Shown here: piece by piece, positions 1 through 57,390 of the stretch
Position numbering within the stretch: position 1 is the first letter of the stretch
Layout: every line of letters starts with the position of its first letter
From: Aldrovandia affinis
Taxonomy: Eukaryota > Chordata > Actinopteri > Notacanthiformes > Halosauridae
NCBI GenBank assembly: GCA_029706075.1
Contig: JAINUG010000138.1
Span: forward strand, 2,755,144 to 2,819,143
DNA length: 64,000 bases
Direction: 5' to 3'
Made by a program: the position numbers and the translations under genes
Notes under the pieces: generated by a model
What the model was told of the DNA's origin: nothing
What the model saw: the letters and a program-made list of their open reading frames with translations, nothing else
Databases searched by the model: none

Positions 1-18
1 TGCAAGTGATTTACTTAC

Positions 19-32716
<32,698 letters not shown>

Positions 32717-32774
32717 AGCGGAGCACGGTGGCCCGAACGGTGCCCCCTACCATACACACATACACACTCTACAC

Positions 32775-32978
32775 CAGGGGTGTCAAACTCATTCCATCGT
32801 GGGCCGAGTGTGTGCAGGTTTTTGTTGCAACCAGTGCACAACACCAGGTGATTTCAATTGGTTCCCCTTCCTTGGTTGAAGAAGAAAGCTAATTAGTGAA
32901 ATCACCTGGTGTAGTGCACTGGTTGCAACAAAAACCTGCATACACTCGGCCCACGATGGAATGAGTTTGACACCCCTG
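32775..32978. mobile_element. palindromic hAT MITE with 8-bp target duplication
   Basis: The ends are CAGGGGTGTCAAACTC and its exact reverse complement. The two arms, about 90 bp each, pair almost perfectly around a short centre near 32865-32890. The direct repeat CTCTACAC at 32767-32774 and 32979-32986 is the target duplication. It starts 58 bp after the metap1 stop codon and is probably part of its 3' UTR. Confidence 0.93.
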
Positions 32979-33948
32979 CTCTACACTCTCCTTCACACAC
33001 ACTTACTCTCATACAAACACATACTCCTACACTCACAAACACTTACTCTTTTACACACACTTTCTCTCACATACACACAATCTCTCATACTCAGACACAT
33101 ACACACTTGCTCTCATATGTACACACACACACACACGCACACTCTCTCTCACACACACAGAGGACTGTGACAGAGCACTGTTTACACCCCCCCAAGCTAT
33201 CCTCCAGTTGGGCCTTTGTTTCAATTCTTTCTCACCTTTTGATTTTACGCGAATACTTGAATACATCTGGAATCAAAATCAGCTGTGTGGGATATTTTAT
33301 TACGTAGGGTCACCGGGTTTTTTGTGTTTTTTTGTTTGTTTGTTTGTTTTTTTATGTCCGCAGATCTCATTTAAGACAAAGATTGCTATTTAAACAACAA
33401 CAAAAAAAATGCTATAGGCTTATTTATGATGCGTGGTGTTTGGCACGCACACATTTTGATGTATTAAATTCGTACTTCGCACCACTAAGCTTGGATTCTA
33501 TAGACGTGACTGCGCGAGGGTGCTTAACTGTAGAATGTACTGTTAGAATATACACTGTGCTGTGAGATTCCTCCTCTCTGTTGTCTGCAGGGAAGTGATG
33601 GATAATTCTAACACATTGCTTTAGAAGCAGTAATGCCATTAGGTTGTTCCAAGCTTGTGGTCTGCTGTAGAAGAGGTAATTAGTCTGGAGATGCTCTCTT
33701 AACCCACTGTCATTTTTGCCGAAGCACGACCGTAGCACGTTCAGCCTTACTGAGGGAGAATACACAGGCCTTCCGAGACACCGAGACGGACTGAAGGAAC
33801 ATTGTAATTCGGGTCAAGTCGAGTAATCACACTTTCCACACGCAGTAGATTTTCCTGTACAATGCGAATTTACCGAAATGTAGAAGCCTGGATAGGCCAG
33901 TCTTGTTTCCAGTATTTTTTTTGTGATTATCTCTGTTGGGTTATAAGA

Positions 33949-33950
<2 letters not shown>

Positions 33951-33989
<39 letters not shown>
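33951..33989 (+). repeat. T39 homopolymer
   Basis: Thirty-nine consecutive T residues in the metap1-adh5 gap. No poly(A)-ended element could be assigned to it. Confidence 0.95.
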
Positions 33990-33990
<1 letters not shown>

Positions 33991-35324
33991 TTGTACATTT
34001 TGTGTGGATGTTTGTCCTCAGCAGGTCGGTGACAGTGTTAATCCCAAAGGCAGCATCACAGACTTTGGTAGTTACTCTCCTAAAGTGGAGAGCACCACCA
34101 CCAGCGATACACAAAATCTCCCTGCCAGCGATCTGATCTCTCTTGTCAGGATTGTGTCAGCTGTGTTCTGTTGTCCCATAAATTATCGATTGTATCCAAA
34201 TCAGATTACAATTCTTTGTGTTTTTTTTGTTTTATGCAACTTTAAAGTGATGCTGCTGAGGCTCTCTGTGGTTATCAATGCTGTCTCACTTGTTTATGTG
34301 CGTGAGAAGGATGATGGGCAGTCTTCAGCCTCTCTCGCTCACTGTGATTGGCTGAGCCCCAAGGCTCACCCGGAGCATCATTAAAGCAAGAGGTTTGTTG
34401 AAGTGTCACAGTTGTGTGAAGTTATTAGGTGTTTAAATCATGCCAAGTAGCTGCTGTAAAAACTGAGTGCAGGAAGACCAGAAACACTCCTATTGCCTCA
34501 GTGTTCATTCAAAACGCATTAAATATTATATTGATTGTGGATCTCTTTGTAATTGGAATATTTAAAAAGCTTCTAATAATACAACTCCAGGCCATCCCTG
34601 GTCCTGGAAAGCTGTAGTCTGTTGGTTTACGTTGTTGCTCAGCACTTAATTGATCAATTGATTAAAGCAGTTTATTACGCAGTCAACGTCACCCCACAAG
34701 TGACCAGAGTTGGCCACCCGTGTTATGTTGCTTTGCTTGCGGAAAACAAAATGCATTTTGCACACAAACAAAAGCAAAATGATGACCTCCCCATTAGGTT
34801 AGTGGGATTCGGTGGAACATTGCCAACTTAACCATTCTCTATAGGGAATTACATATACATTAACTACAAATTTTATTTCAAAATGATTAAAACTGCTGCA
34901 CTGAAGTAGTTGCAAAACTAATTTATTCAGCAAACCTTTCGTTCACTAGACTTTCTTTAGACGTCTGAAGCCCAGATGATGGTCTAGTGACCAAAAGCTT
35001 AGCTTATTAAATATCAGTTTCATGCAGGTTGTGTGAATATTTAGCTCCTTGTTTATTCCAGCTCAGGAAAGCGAATTAGTGGCCATTTTAAATAAAATGA
35101 CATTTGAAACTGCAAAATTAAGCATTTCCTACATTTAGCGCCAATGTGTAATTTTTAAGACAAAGGTTTCAGTCATTTAATAAAGCCCTGAAAGAGTCCT
35201 TTGAAGTCCATAGAAAAGAGATGTGTGGGAACACTGTTGGGGTGACTGAAATTCTTCAATGAGAGGAGGAAAACAGACGTCTTCTCTGAGCATTGTCTCT
35301 CGAGTTACGCATGGGATCCGAAGC

Positions 35325-48893
<13,569 letters not shown>

Positions 48894-49030
48894 AACGCCT
48901 CTCAAGCAGCAAAGAAAGGGGTGAGAAAGAGTTCCATTTCCTATGAACCACTACAGAGCCAATCAGAGCACACTGATGCTCAGAATAGAACCAATTAGAG
49001 TGCAGCACATAGTATGGCAGTGTGTAGCAA
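48894..49030 (-). promoter_or_regulatory. adh5 proximal promoter with two CCAAT boxes
   Basis: Two plus-strand CCAAT motifs (48959-48963 and 48991-48995) lie 66 and 98 bp upstream of the adh5 start codon, within the repeated context GAACCA/GAGCCA...AGAG. No TATA box is evident. The position fits a TATA-less housekeeping promoter. Confidence 0.5.
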
Positions 49031-52000
49031 TCAGACTGGAACAAGGTCAGCCTATTCAGTACACAATTTTCTGCTCTGAGGAATCTAAGATAATTTGAAG
49101 GACACTAGGGTTGACCGGGGATGAAACTAACACAGAGTTTGTTGTAACACGGACATTTTATAGTGTTGCACATGGTCAAACAAGTAGTGCTCCCTGTCAC
49201 ATTTCCATGAAGGAGAGTGACGTCTGATTACCAAGTTTTAGAACAATCCAACCGGTTATTCTCTTTTTATCAGCAAAAGTGTGTTTTTTTGCCAAGTAAA
49301 TAACTTTTTGTACTGGAGCTGTTTTTCGATTACTTGAAAAGTAAGTCAAGTAAAGACTTGTGTGTGTAAGTCAGAGTCCAACCTTATATCATTTTAATCA
49401 TCCATCTGGTAGCTATAATGTAGCTTTGTTTTGAAACATGACAGGAACACACAACAATGGCTAGCTAGGCAAAACTCCAACCACAACAGCACAGGGTTAG
49501 TTCAACGCTCTGTTACAACTAACCCTGTGTAAAGTTATTGATGACAACAACTTATTTTGTGCTTGTGTTACATTCTTCCCTGTGCTTGTTACAACTTACC
49601 CCGCCTATGAGGTAAGTTGTACCATTTCACTTCCGCCACTTTCGGTTGAATTTTAAACGACAGGTACGTTCTACTATTATTATTATTATTATAAACCAAG
49701 ATAAATAGCTGGAGTAGCTAGGTCAATGTCCCACTGGATATTGACCTAGCTTCTGATTATTTTCAATGGTATAACATGATGCTACTGAAAGTGGAAAATG
49801 CATGCATTAATAAACAAAAAAAACGAATAATGGGTGTGTGTGTTTTGGTAATGGGGAGAGAGGTATTTCAGTTCCTATGTGGTTCCCATGGTAAACTCCC
49901 CTAAAAACATCTCACAATTTTGCACAAATAAACCGTTTTCACATTGAGTAAATTAACTAACAGACAAATACAAGTAGTGCAGATGTGTGGCCACAAGAGG
50001 GAAGTACATAACTGAGGTTTCCTGCACTTTTTGTTTCAGAGCAGATGTGGCTTTTTTTCTCTTCTAATGCCCTTTGTACTTTTGCTCACTTTTGCTAGTA
50101 AAGTTATCTCTTTCAGAGAGCTAATATACAATGACGAGCTGCTTTGTTGACAATACTGACTGCACTTCATTGTGTCCCAAAAAGGTGTGATCAAATGTAT
50201 AGTCTATAGTTTACAGTCTATTATAGTAAGAGTCTCAAACTAATACACATTGTGGGAGGGGGATTTAGGCAAAATATAAGCCTTGATAAACACCTGGACA
50301 GCATTGCACCTCAGTAGTATGGAAAGTGGACTTTTAACAAGATGGCTACATACATGAGTCCTATCTCCCCCAAACCCCTAATACATGATCATTTATAGGC
50401 ATTGCCAATAAACCTTAGTTGTGTGTGCCTGCATTTGAAGTTGCTTGAGTCCATGACATGGAAGGTCTACTATTAACCCTCATTTACTCAAGGGTTTCCT
50501 TTATTTTAGCAGTTGGCACCTGTATATGTAAAATGTGAAATGTGCTCTAACTCTCAATCTGAGTTGTCCAGGGTAGAGGTAAGCACAGAATGATGCTATA
50601 CTATTGATGGAAAACTAAAGCAGCAAAATGCAGGTTCAATGTTCTCAGTACATTGTTAGTGTGCTTGTCATTCCTTGAAATTATTTTCTTCAGAGGGGGT
50701 ACTCTTACCTCCAGCCTTGGCTGGGGAACTTGAATCACTGAATCATCAGGATACTGCTTTGTTCTGTGTTACTGCCGGTTCCACAGTTGCAGCGATGAGC
50801 TCATAGTACGATGAAGATAGTTGAATTAGAAGAGGGTACAATAGGCCACCAAATTGGGAGAAAAATGGGAATATATATTTTGTTAAATGATAATGTAGTG
50901 TTGATTGCTTAAATATGAGTTAATCTACCACTTTTTTTCTTGGGTGAATTTCCATCAGGATACATATTATTTAGCTATTTATTATAATCAAAGCTTAACA
51001 TGAACATGAATTAGCAAATACAAGTGTCATTGTGCACTATTGATTACTACTTTTGATTTTCAAGAATATGTTTTTGGAATTGCAATCTTGTCATGTCCAC
51101 TAGATGTCTCCCTCCACTAAATTACAGGATTAGGCCAAATAAGAAGTACATGCACAGCCAATGAAATAAATCTAGAGTATTTAGCAAAAACAAGTATCCA
51201 TTACAGATATGACTACAAAAATAAGAACAATATTACTGGACACAAAATGTTATAATAACAATATAAGTTATAGAAATAATATAATTAATTTACTATAGAC
51301 ATAAACATTGCTATTACTATATTATTTTTGAATACACAGCTAATGATCACAGATTAACTATATGCATGACTATGCATGTATATACAAGATCAGATATGGC
51401 TTATTTATGAAACCACAGTACTTAGACACCAGGTATGTAGAGTGGTAAAAAGGTGGGTAACTTGGCATCAGTGGTGATGAAGAGTGGTGCCTTATCGGAA
51501 ACACAGACAAAATTAAAAGTACAATTCTGATTCACACCACTTACTATGTCAAATGTCGCCGCCTGTCTCATCAGTGCCTACACCATCACCATTTTAAATT
51601 TCGCTTTCTATATATTGTGGGCTTGTGCACTCAATGTGCTCTGAGGATCTGGGTCTCCTAAGTGTCATATTCATTCTCGTAACTTCGCCCTGTGTTTCTT
51701 GCCATCTCAGCAGAATGTGGTGTTTCAACTATCATGTGTATGATCAATATGGGGAGGTACCTGAATGGCTGACTAAACACGATAAGCAATATGACTTATT
51801 CAGATTTGGATACAGCTCCTACATACTGTATATTTTGTACAGTCCAACCCTCACCAACAAGCTAGTGACTATTTTACCTCCTGCAGGCCATACCGGAGAG
51901 CTGTTGCTGATCAGAGAAGTGTATATCTCACTGATTAAAAATGGTAGACTGTAGGCGCCTGGTATGTTGTCAGGGAGCTAACTAATGTAGCAGTACCCAG

Positions 52001-52619
52001 AGGAACCCCGGACAACTTCAACCCAATCTATCCCTTGTAGGACAAAGACAACTTTGAACTACCCATCATACTCAGCAAATGAAACAGGCTTGAACCTATG
52101 TGGTAAGGCTCAGCCAGCACTCGTGGCGATATACTCTATATATTTTTATAAAGTAAGGGGGTAGCTTCAGTAACTTATTTTAATCAAAATAAGCCACAGC
52201 TCAACTTCATTCATGGTTTTGACTTATGTACCTCTAGTTTGATTTGTAACCAGTATCAGCCTGGATGAACCAAATGTCACTCAGGTGATCATCTGTCCCT
52301 CATAATGATGTCACCTCTAGAGAATTCCCCCCTGCCCAAGGGGAGGTCCAAGCCACTGAGAGCTGCTTCTGTTTTTGCTGAATATAAACACAGATCATTA
52401 TTACCCTGTTTGATAGAAAATTAATTAAATAAGCCTGCATTAGTCAACATTAGTCTGCTTTCATGGTACATCAAAAATGCACTTATTAGTTGAGTAACTA
52501 ATTATCACAATTGTATCACAGGAACAACAAATAAAATATGATAACAGTTTAAGTGGACTTAATGTGCAGTTTGTCAGGCACATGTTTATAGCATATTATT
52601 AATGCATACATATAGTGGC

Positions 52620-52672
<53 letters not shown>

Positions 52673-53500
52673 TAGGAGAGATATGCGGAAATACAAATTC
52701 CAATTACATTTGTTAGCATTTGTAAAGACTGCTGCTCCTTCAGCAATTACCATTGAAGTAGGTCCCTCATCAGACCCAAGTTGAATCATTAACAAATGAT
52801 AAATTAAAGTTAAAGTTAATGTTCATTTTAGCTTGTAAATTGTCAATTACATAATTAACTCTTCTAGCGCTAATGAGGACTAAATGATACACTGTTACAA
52901 TCTATTTTTCACTACGGCTGAACAATTACACACTAATTTCACAATTATCATTTAACAATTAAGGCACTTAAAGGTTTTTGTAAAATTTGTATTGTTTTAT
53001 GACACAGCAGAATGAATAAGTAAACTTAGATTCATGTATTGCTTTTCATGATGTATATGATGTATATGTCCATATACACATATATTCCAATACATTTTGC
53101 ATTTGTATATAAAAAAATAAAAAAAAAAAAAAAGATCCATACTTCAGTTTCCTTTCTCTATTGAAGGAGATTTGTTCATTGAAAATATCTGGTGATAAGT
53201 AAGGGAGGTGTTACAACGGGTGTTATTATAGCTTAGGATATAATGAAGTAACTCAATTACTGTTATATATAAAAAATATATAAATGGTGCTACCTGCAAA
53301 TTAGCTTAACTTAAATCCTGTTTTAACACTGCTCAAAATATAAAAAGTTGACAAAAGTCATTGTTCTGTGGCATGATGACAGAGGTGGCATACACCTGAT
53401 GGTGGTTGGATGAACTAACAAAAAAGATAGGTGAAATGGCCATTGAATTACCCTTCCTGCGACGAAAATCGAAAAAAGTTCAACTGAAAATAAGTAAGCA
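49031..53500. other. gene-poor interval upstream of adh5
   Basis: No exon with recognisable protein similarity was found. The region has AT-rich sequence, an ATT run (49676-49692), short TTACAACTTACCCC-type repeats (49490-49630) and a TG microsatellite. An isolated 109-codon open frame (51625-51954) has no recognised domain and no splice or leader context. Confidence 0.5.
52623..52671. repeat. (TG)n microsatellite
   Basis: About 24 TG units in the gene-poor interval. Confidence 0.96.
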
Positions 53501-53864
53501 AAACTGCTAAGTCGAAGATTGACACAAGTCAACAAACTTGTGTCAATGGAGGTGTGTAGGGCATCGATCTCTGGCAGGGGAGTTGCGGGGTTGCCTCTCT
53601 TTTGCCGCGGTGTTGCTGTGGAGGACCTTTGGAACAGTTGTACTTTCCGGGGGCCAGGTTTGGCAATCTCACAGTTGGCGAGATTGCTGGCAGGTGCCCG
53701 GAATTCTAGTTCCAAAGGTCCTAATTATATATTATTCAATCAGTTAATTGGTGTGTTGAGTAATTGGGTGAGTGAATGATAGACTGGTGACGAGTCCCAC
53801 CTGAGCCAGACAGAAAATAAGCCTATTTAAGAGCAGGTGGGACGAGTGGTGGGATCAGTTATTC

Positions 53865-54671
53865 TTGTCATGTCATTCATGTGTGTGTAAAATCAAGTGG
53901 GTGATGATGACGACCACATTGGAAGATGGTGGATTGCCGGCCTATCGGGTGTGGATTAAGAGCACGGTGAGGTTTGATGCAGGAGCAGATAAGGAGGTAA
54001 GAAGGTTCAAGATTCAAGATTATTCAAGATTAAGTGGTAAAGAGTTGTTTACCTTAATGCCAGAGTTTGTGTATTGCATGCAAGATTTTTCTGCATGGGG
54101 CTTCTTTGATTTGAGCTTTTTCAATGAAGCTGAATCTTTGGCGTATTTTCATTTCTACAAAAAGCACAGGGACACACCTGTGCTGGAGGGAGTGTGCATG
54201 GAGCTCCTCCAGGAACAAGGGTGCAGGCCACTGGTTTTATACATGTACAATCCTTTTGTTCGGAAGGAGGATATTATTACTTATTTGAGCAAGCTTTGTT
54301 TGGAGATGGATGGGGCAAAGCTCCTAAATAAGCATTGCTTTTGGAGTGGGAAGCAGCATTATTCCATTCTCTTCAAACAAACCTCGTCGGGGCTAGGCCT
54401 TACCCCCCTGGGAGTATCGGGGCTGACGGGCTATTTGCAGTACGTGGGTCAGCTGATGTGCTGCAGGAGGTGTAGTCATGTCGGGCACACCAAAGAGGTG
54501 TGCCAGGCCGACATGACCAAATGTCGATACTGCGAATTGGCTGACCATGCCAGCCGGGATTGCATGGCCCCTAAGACCTGCAGTCTGTGTGGAGCGGACG
54601 GGCATTTGTTTTGGGCCTGTCCTTTGAGGAGAAACTTTCGCCGAATTGTTTGGGGAAAGGCAGGCCTCTAA
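53865..54671 (+). CDS. retroelement gag-like protein with three CCHC zinc knuckles (ZCCHC3-like), 268 aa
   Basis: An uninterrupted 268-codon frame. The N-terminal 195 residues resemble the ORF1/gag type shared with vertebrate ZCCHC3, with an RRM-like fold expected (WGFFDLSFFNEAESLAYFHF; PLVLYMYNPFVRKEDIITYL). Three consecutive CX2CX4HX4C knuckles follow at about residues 200-255: CRRCSHVGHTKEVC, CRYCELADHASRDC and CSLCGADGHLFWAC. Likely role: nucleic-acid-binding ORF1 protein of a non-LTR element. A Pro/Ala-rich frame continues after the stop in the same frame (54726-55283). No reverse transcriptase lies downstream. The leader contains CCTATTTAAGAGCAGGTGGG (53822-53841). It could be an orphaned ORF1 or a domesticated gene. 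Confidence 0.7.
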   Translation: MSCHSCVCKIKWVMMTTTLEDGGLPAYRVWIKSTVRFDAGADKEVRRFKIQDYSRLSGKELFTLMPEFVYCMQDFSAWGFFDLSFFNEAESLAYFHFYKKHRDTPVLEGVCMELLQEQGCRPLVLYMYNPFVRKEDIITYLSKLCLEMDGAKLLNKHCFWSGKQHYSILFKQTSSGLGLTPLGVSGLTGYLQYVGQLMCCRRCSHVGHTKEVCQADMTKCRYCELADHASRDCMAPKTCSLCGADGHLFWACPLRRNFRRIVWGKAGL

Positions 54672-54725
54672 TGACCATGCGGTCAGCCACCTGGTGTCTC
54701 CTGCGGGTGCCTCTGGTGGTCTGGG

Positions 54726-55283
54726 GTGGTAGTGCCAACCCTGGGTGGAAAACCAGGGGCAGAGGGCGCTCCCGGGAAGGCTCTGGGTCCCGGGCAGTTT
54801 CCACCAGCTGCTCGGGTCTCCGCTCTAGGCGCGACTATAGCTGAGGCCCAGCCATTGGCCTCAGTGTCAGTCCCGATGTCCGTTCTCCCCTCTCCCATCA
54901 CCCCCACCTCCCCCATCATCACAACTACTCTAGCTTCTGGGTCTGCTCCTGCATCGGCCCCTATTCCTGCCCCACAACCACCGCTGCACCCTGCTCCTGC
55001 CCCTGCTCCTGCTGCTGCTCCAGGTCCAGCTCTGATCCAGGTCGCCCTTCCTGTGCCCTCGGGGAGCTGTTCTCCCCGTCTGAGTCCCCATCCCTGGAGG
55101 CGGCGGCCCTCTCCACATCGGACCTGGCGGCCGTGGAATGGGGGGGATTCCATCGAGCCCGTGGGGGACGGAGCTGCGGACTGGGTGACGAAACCGGTGG
55201 GGAAGAGGCCCCTGTCCGGGGAACAAGGTGGCCCCCTCAATCCCGCTGGTCAGAAACCGGTTCAAGGTGCTGGCGGGGTCTGA
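54726..55283 (+). pseudogene. Pro/Ala-rich continuation of the gag-like ORF
   Basis: This 185-codon frame is in the same frame as 53865-54671, separated by one stop (54669-54671) and 54 nt. It is rich in Pro, Ala, Ser and Val with PAPAP runs and no recognised fold. Fish elements of this type often have a low-complexity tail after the zinc knuckles, so the stop may be a lesion or the true end. Confidence 0.4.
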
Positions 55284-55952
55284 GGAGGGCGCTGACTTCT
55301 CCATCGGGATGGACCTGGAGCTGGCCTCTCTGCCCGTTTTTCTTATTTTTTTGGTGTTAATTATACAAATGTTACGTGTTGGTCTTTAGTTCTTCTGTAT
55401 GACTTATTGACCTTGTTTGTTATGAAAAGACTTAATTTGAATTTTATTTGTTTTGTGTCAATGGTGTCATTGTCAGTATGGGTTTTTTCTGTATTGTGTT
55501 GCTTTGTATGCGTGCCTTTTTTTTACAACTAAAAATAATCAAGGTGTGCGCGTGCGCATTGGAGTGTTTCTGGACAACGGCCCGAGAACTGTCACTGAAA
55601 GAGTGGAGTGTCTCTGTGCATGGGTTTGGGAAGCCCTTGAAAAGTCACTGAATATGTGTGCCTGGTAAGGTTATAGTGGAACTGGACTGAAGAGGCGCAG
55701 TGTCTTGAGGTGTGTGTCGGGACAATGCGTAGAGTTCTACCCTGTCCTGTTAAGTGTTGATGCGTGTTAAATGTGGATGTATGAAGGCAGTGTGGAAAGC
55801 TGCTGACTGTTTGTGTGTTCCCCGGAAGGGGATTCCCCCCTCGGAGGAGGCGGGCTTCCATGTAGTTGTTTATTTTAGTTTCTTTTCATTGTTTTTGCCC
55901 GAAAGCTTCGCGGCGAGTAGGGTGAAGACTTTGTGTTGTGTTTTTATTTAAC

Positions 55953-57390
55953 CTGGGGGGTATTTCATGAAGTGTGATTAAGCTGTAAGCCTGGCTTATT
56001 TCAGCAAGTCTGGTTAAGTTCTCGGATAACTCGGTTTCACGACGTAAGCTTGACTAGATGCCAGTTAAGCTACTATGGCAACATATGCTTTCGGGCTAGC
56101 CTGGTCAGGAGCAGGCTTACTGTGGTTCAAGCTGGACTTATTCGCAAATATCCAGCCGGTGTTACAGTGACACCGACTTTGATGGACCACTGGCTTAGAA
56201 GGAAGACGTTCCAGACCTTTTGTCAAGTAATTATTTTGCGTTGTCATATTAAAACATTTGCAATTCAAGTTTTTGGCTTTTTTTATTTGCAGTCTAAAAT
56301 AAAATCATTTTTGTCTTATTAAACCATTTAGAAATCATTTTTTTGTCTGGTTTTATGTGCATTAGGTCAAAAAAGCCATTCTGAAACAGTATAAAAACGA
56401 ATGTGTTTTGGCTGGGTCTGTTTTGATCATGGCGTGTCATGGTAGACAATCCCGTAGATGAGGGGGCACAAATAATTAGAGCTTTTAGAGCGGAGAGGGT
56501 GTTCCGAGAGTTGATCCACTCAGTTTCTCAGAAGAGCACGTGAACGCTATAATTTTCCCAGCAGGGGATAATCTATATTTACGATTTGCTCGAGGCCGAA
56601 GTTGCAAACACACATCGCAGCCAGTCGATTAGTGTAATGCAAATGGTGTGCATTGGGTTGTGTTTTTTGGCAAGTGACACCTTTCTGTACACTGTAGAGC
56701 AGGGGTGTCCAAACTACGGCCCGCGGGCCAACTGCGGCCCGCGGTCCATTTTTAATTGGCCTGCGGCTGCATTCCAATATAAGGAATATGGCCCGCGCAT
56801 GAAACTTGCACTTGACTGAGTTGTAATTCTTAGTTTCACCACTAGTGGAGCCATATTCATTGAAAACTTAGCGAAATAAACGAACTGTTCTCTGGACCAA
56901 GGAGAAATAAACGAAAAACTATTCTAAATCAACTGGTCTCAGCTTTCTTCGTGGTTGCAGGAACACCCCCAATAGTGGCCCAGCCTTTCGTATATTTTTC
57001 TGTATTTGGCCCTCAGTGGAAAAAGTTTGGACACCCCTGCTGTAGAGGATGCCAAGAACCTCAGCAAAGCCACTGTGCGGCGCTGTGCGTAAAGTGTGCC
57101 TTGCCCTGAAAAGACTTCTAAATGTCTATTACATTTCCTGGCCACCAAGGGGTACTGCACATCAAGCAAGGTTTTTACAGAATTGCAGGTGATTTATTTA
57201 ATAGTTTATATTTATAGCACTTTCATGTCTGGGAAGTAGAAATGACATTTTTCATATAAATGTTTTTCATATTAGGGTTCCCAAACGTTATTGGTGCTGT
57301 GGACTGCACCCATGTCTGGATAAATTCACCCCCAGGACCTCTCGAGGGAGGTTATATCAATCGGAAATATTTCCACAGCATCAATGTACA
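55953..57390 (+). mobile_element. Harbinger (PIF) transposon, decayed HARBI1-like transposase
   Basis: It starts with GGGGGGTATTTCATGAAGTG, like fish Harbinger termini. Coding remnants follow: DEGAQIIRAFRAERVFRE at about 56456, SVMQMVCIGLCFLASDTFLY at about 56630, then the MITE, then NLSKATV and FPGHQG-type remnants. After an intron ending at 57274 comes [20 protein letters not shown] and [13 protein letters not shown], with the first DDE aspartate in GAVDCTH. Coding similarity stops at 57391, where the next element begins. No right terminus was found. Confidence 0.8.
56700..57039. mobile_element. hAT MITE inserted in the Harbinger transposase
   Basis: The ends are CAGGGGTGTCCAAACT and AGTTTGGACACCCCTG. 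The direct repeat CTGTAGAG at 56692-56699 and 57040-57047 is an exact 8-bp target duplication. The interior is GGCCCGCGG-rich near the left end and non-coding. It splits the host frame between FLYTV.. and DAKNLSKATV. Confidence 0.95.

Larger units (their letters stand above)
32717..35324. other. converging 3' regions of metap1 and adh5
   Basis: metap1 stops at 32716 and adh5 at 35325, so this 2.6 kb holds both 3' UTRs. An ATTAAA at 34379-34384 could serve metap1. Minus-strand AATAAA hexamers at 34873-34878 and about 35051 could serve adh5. It contains a palindromic MITE, a CA/CT-rich tract (32990-33160) and a T39 run (33951-33989). I see no further gene. Confidence 0.6.

Noticed and set aside
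33424-33765. 113-codon minus-strand frame in the metap1-adh5 gap
   Set aside because: No similarity that I recognise, and it lies in the likely 3' UTR region on the opposite strand.
51625-51954. 109-codon open frame upstream of adh5
   Set aside because: No recognised domain, no splice sites or leader, AT-rich context; probably chance.
54683-55304. Gly/Arg/Pro-rich minus-strand frames opposite the gag-like gene
   Set aside because: Shadows of the GC-rich, Pro/Ala-coding plus strand.
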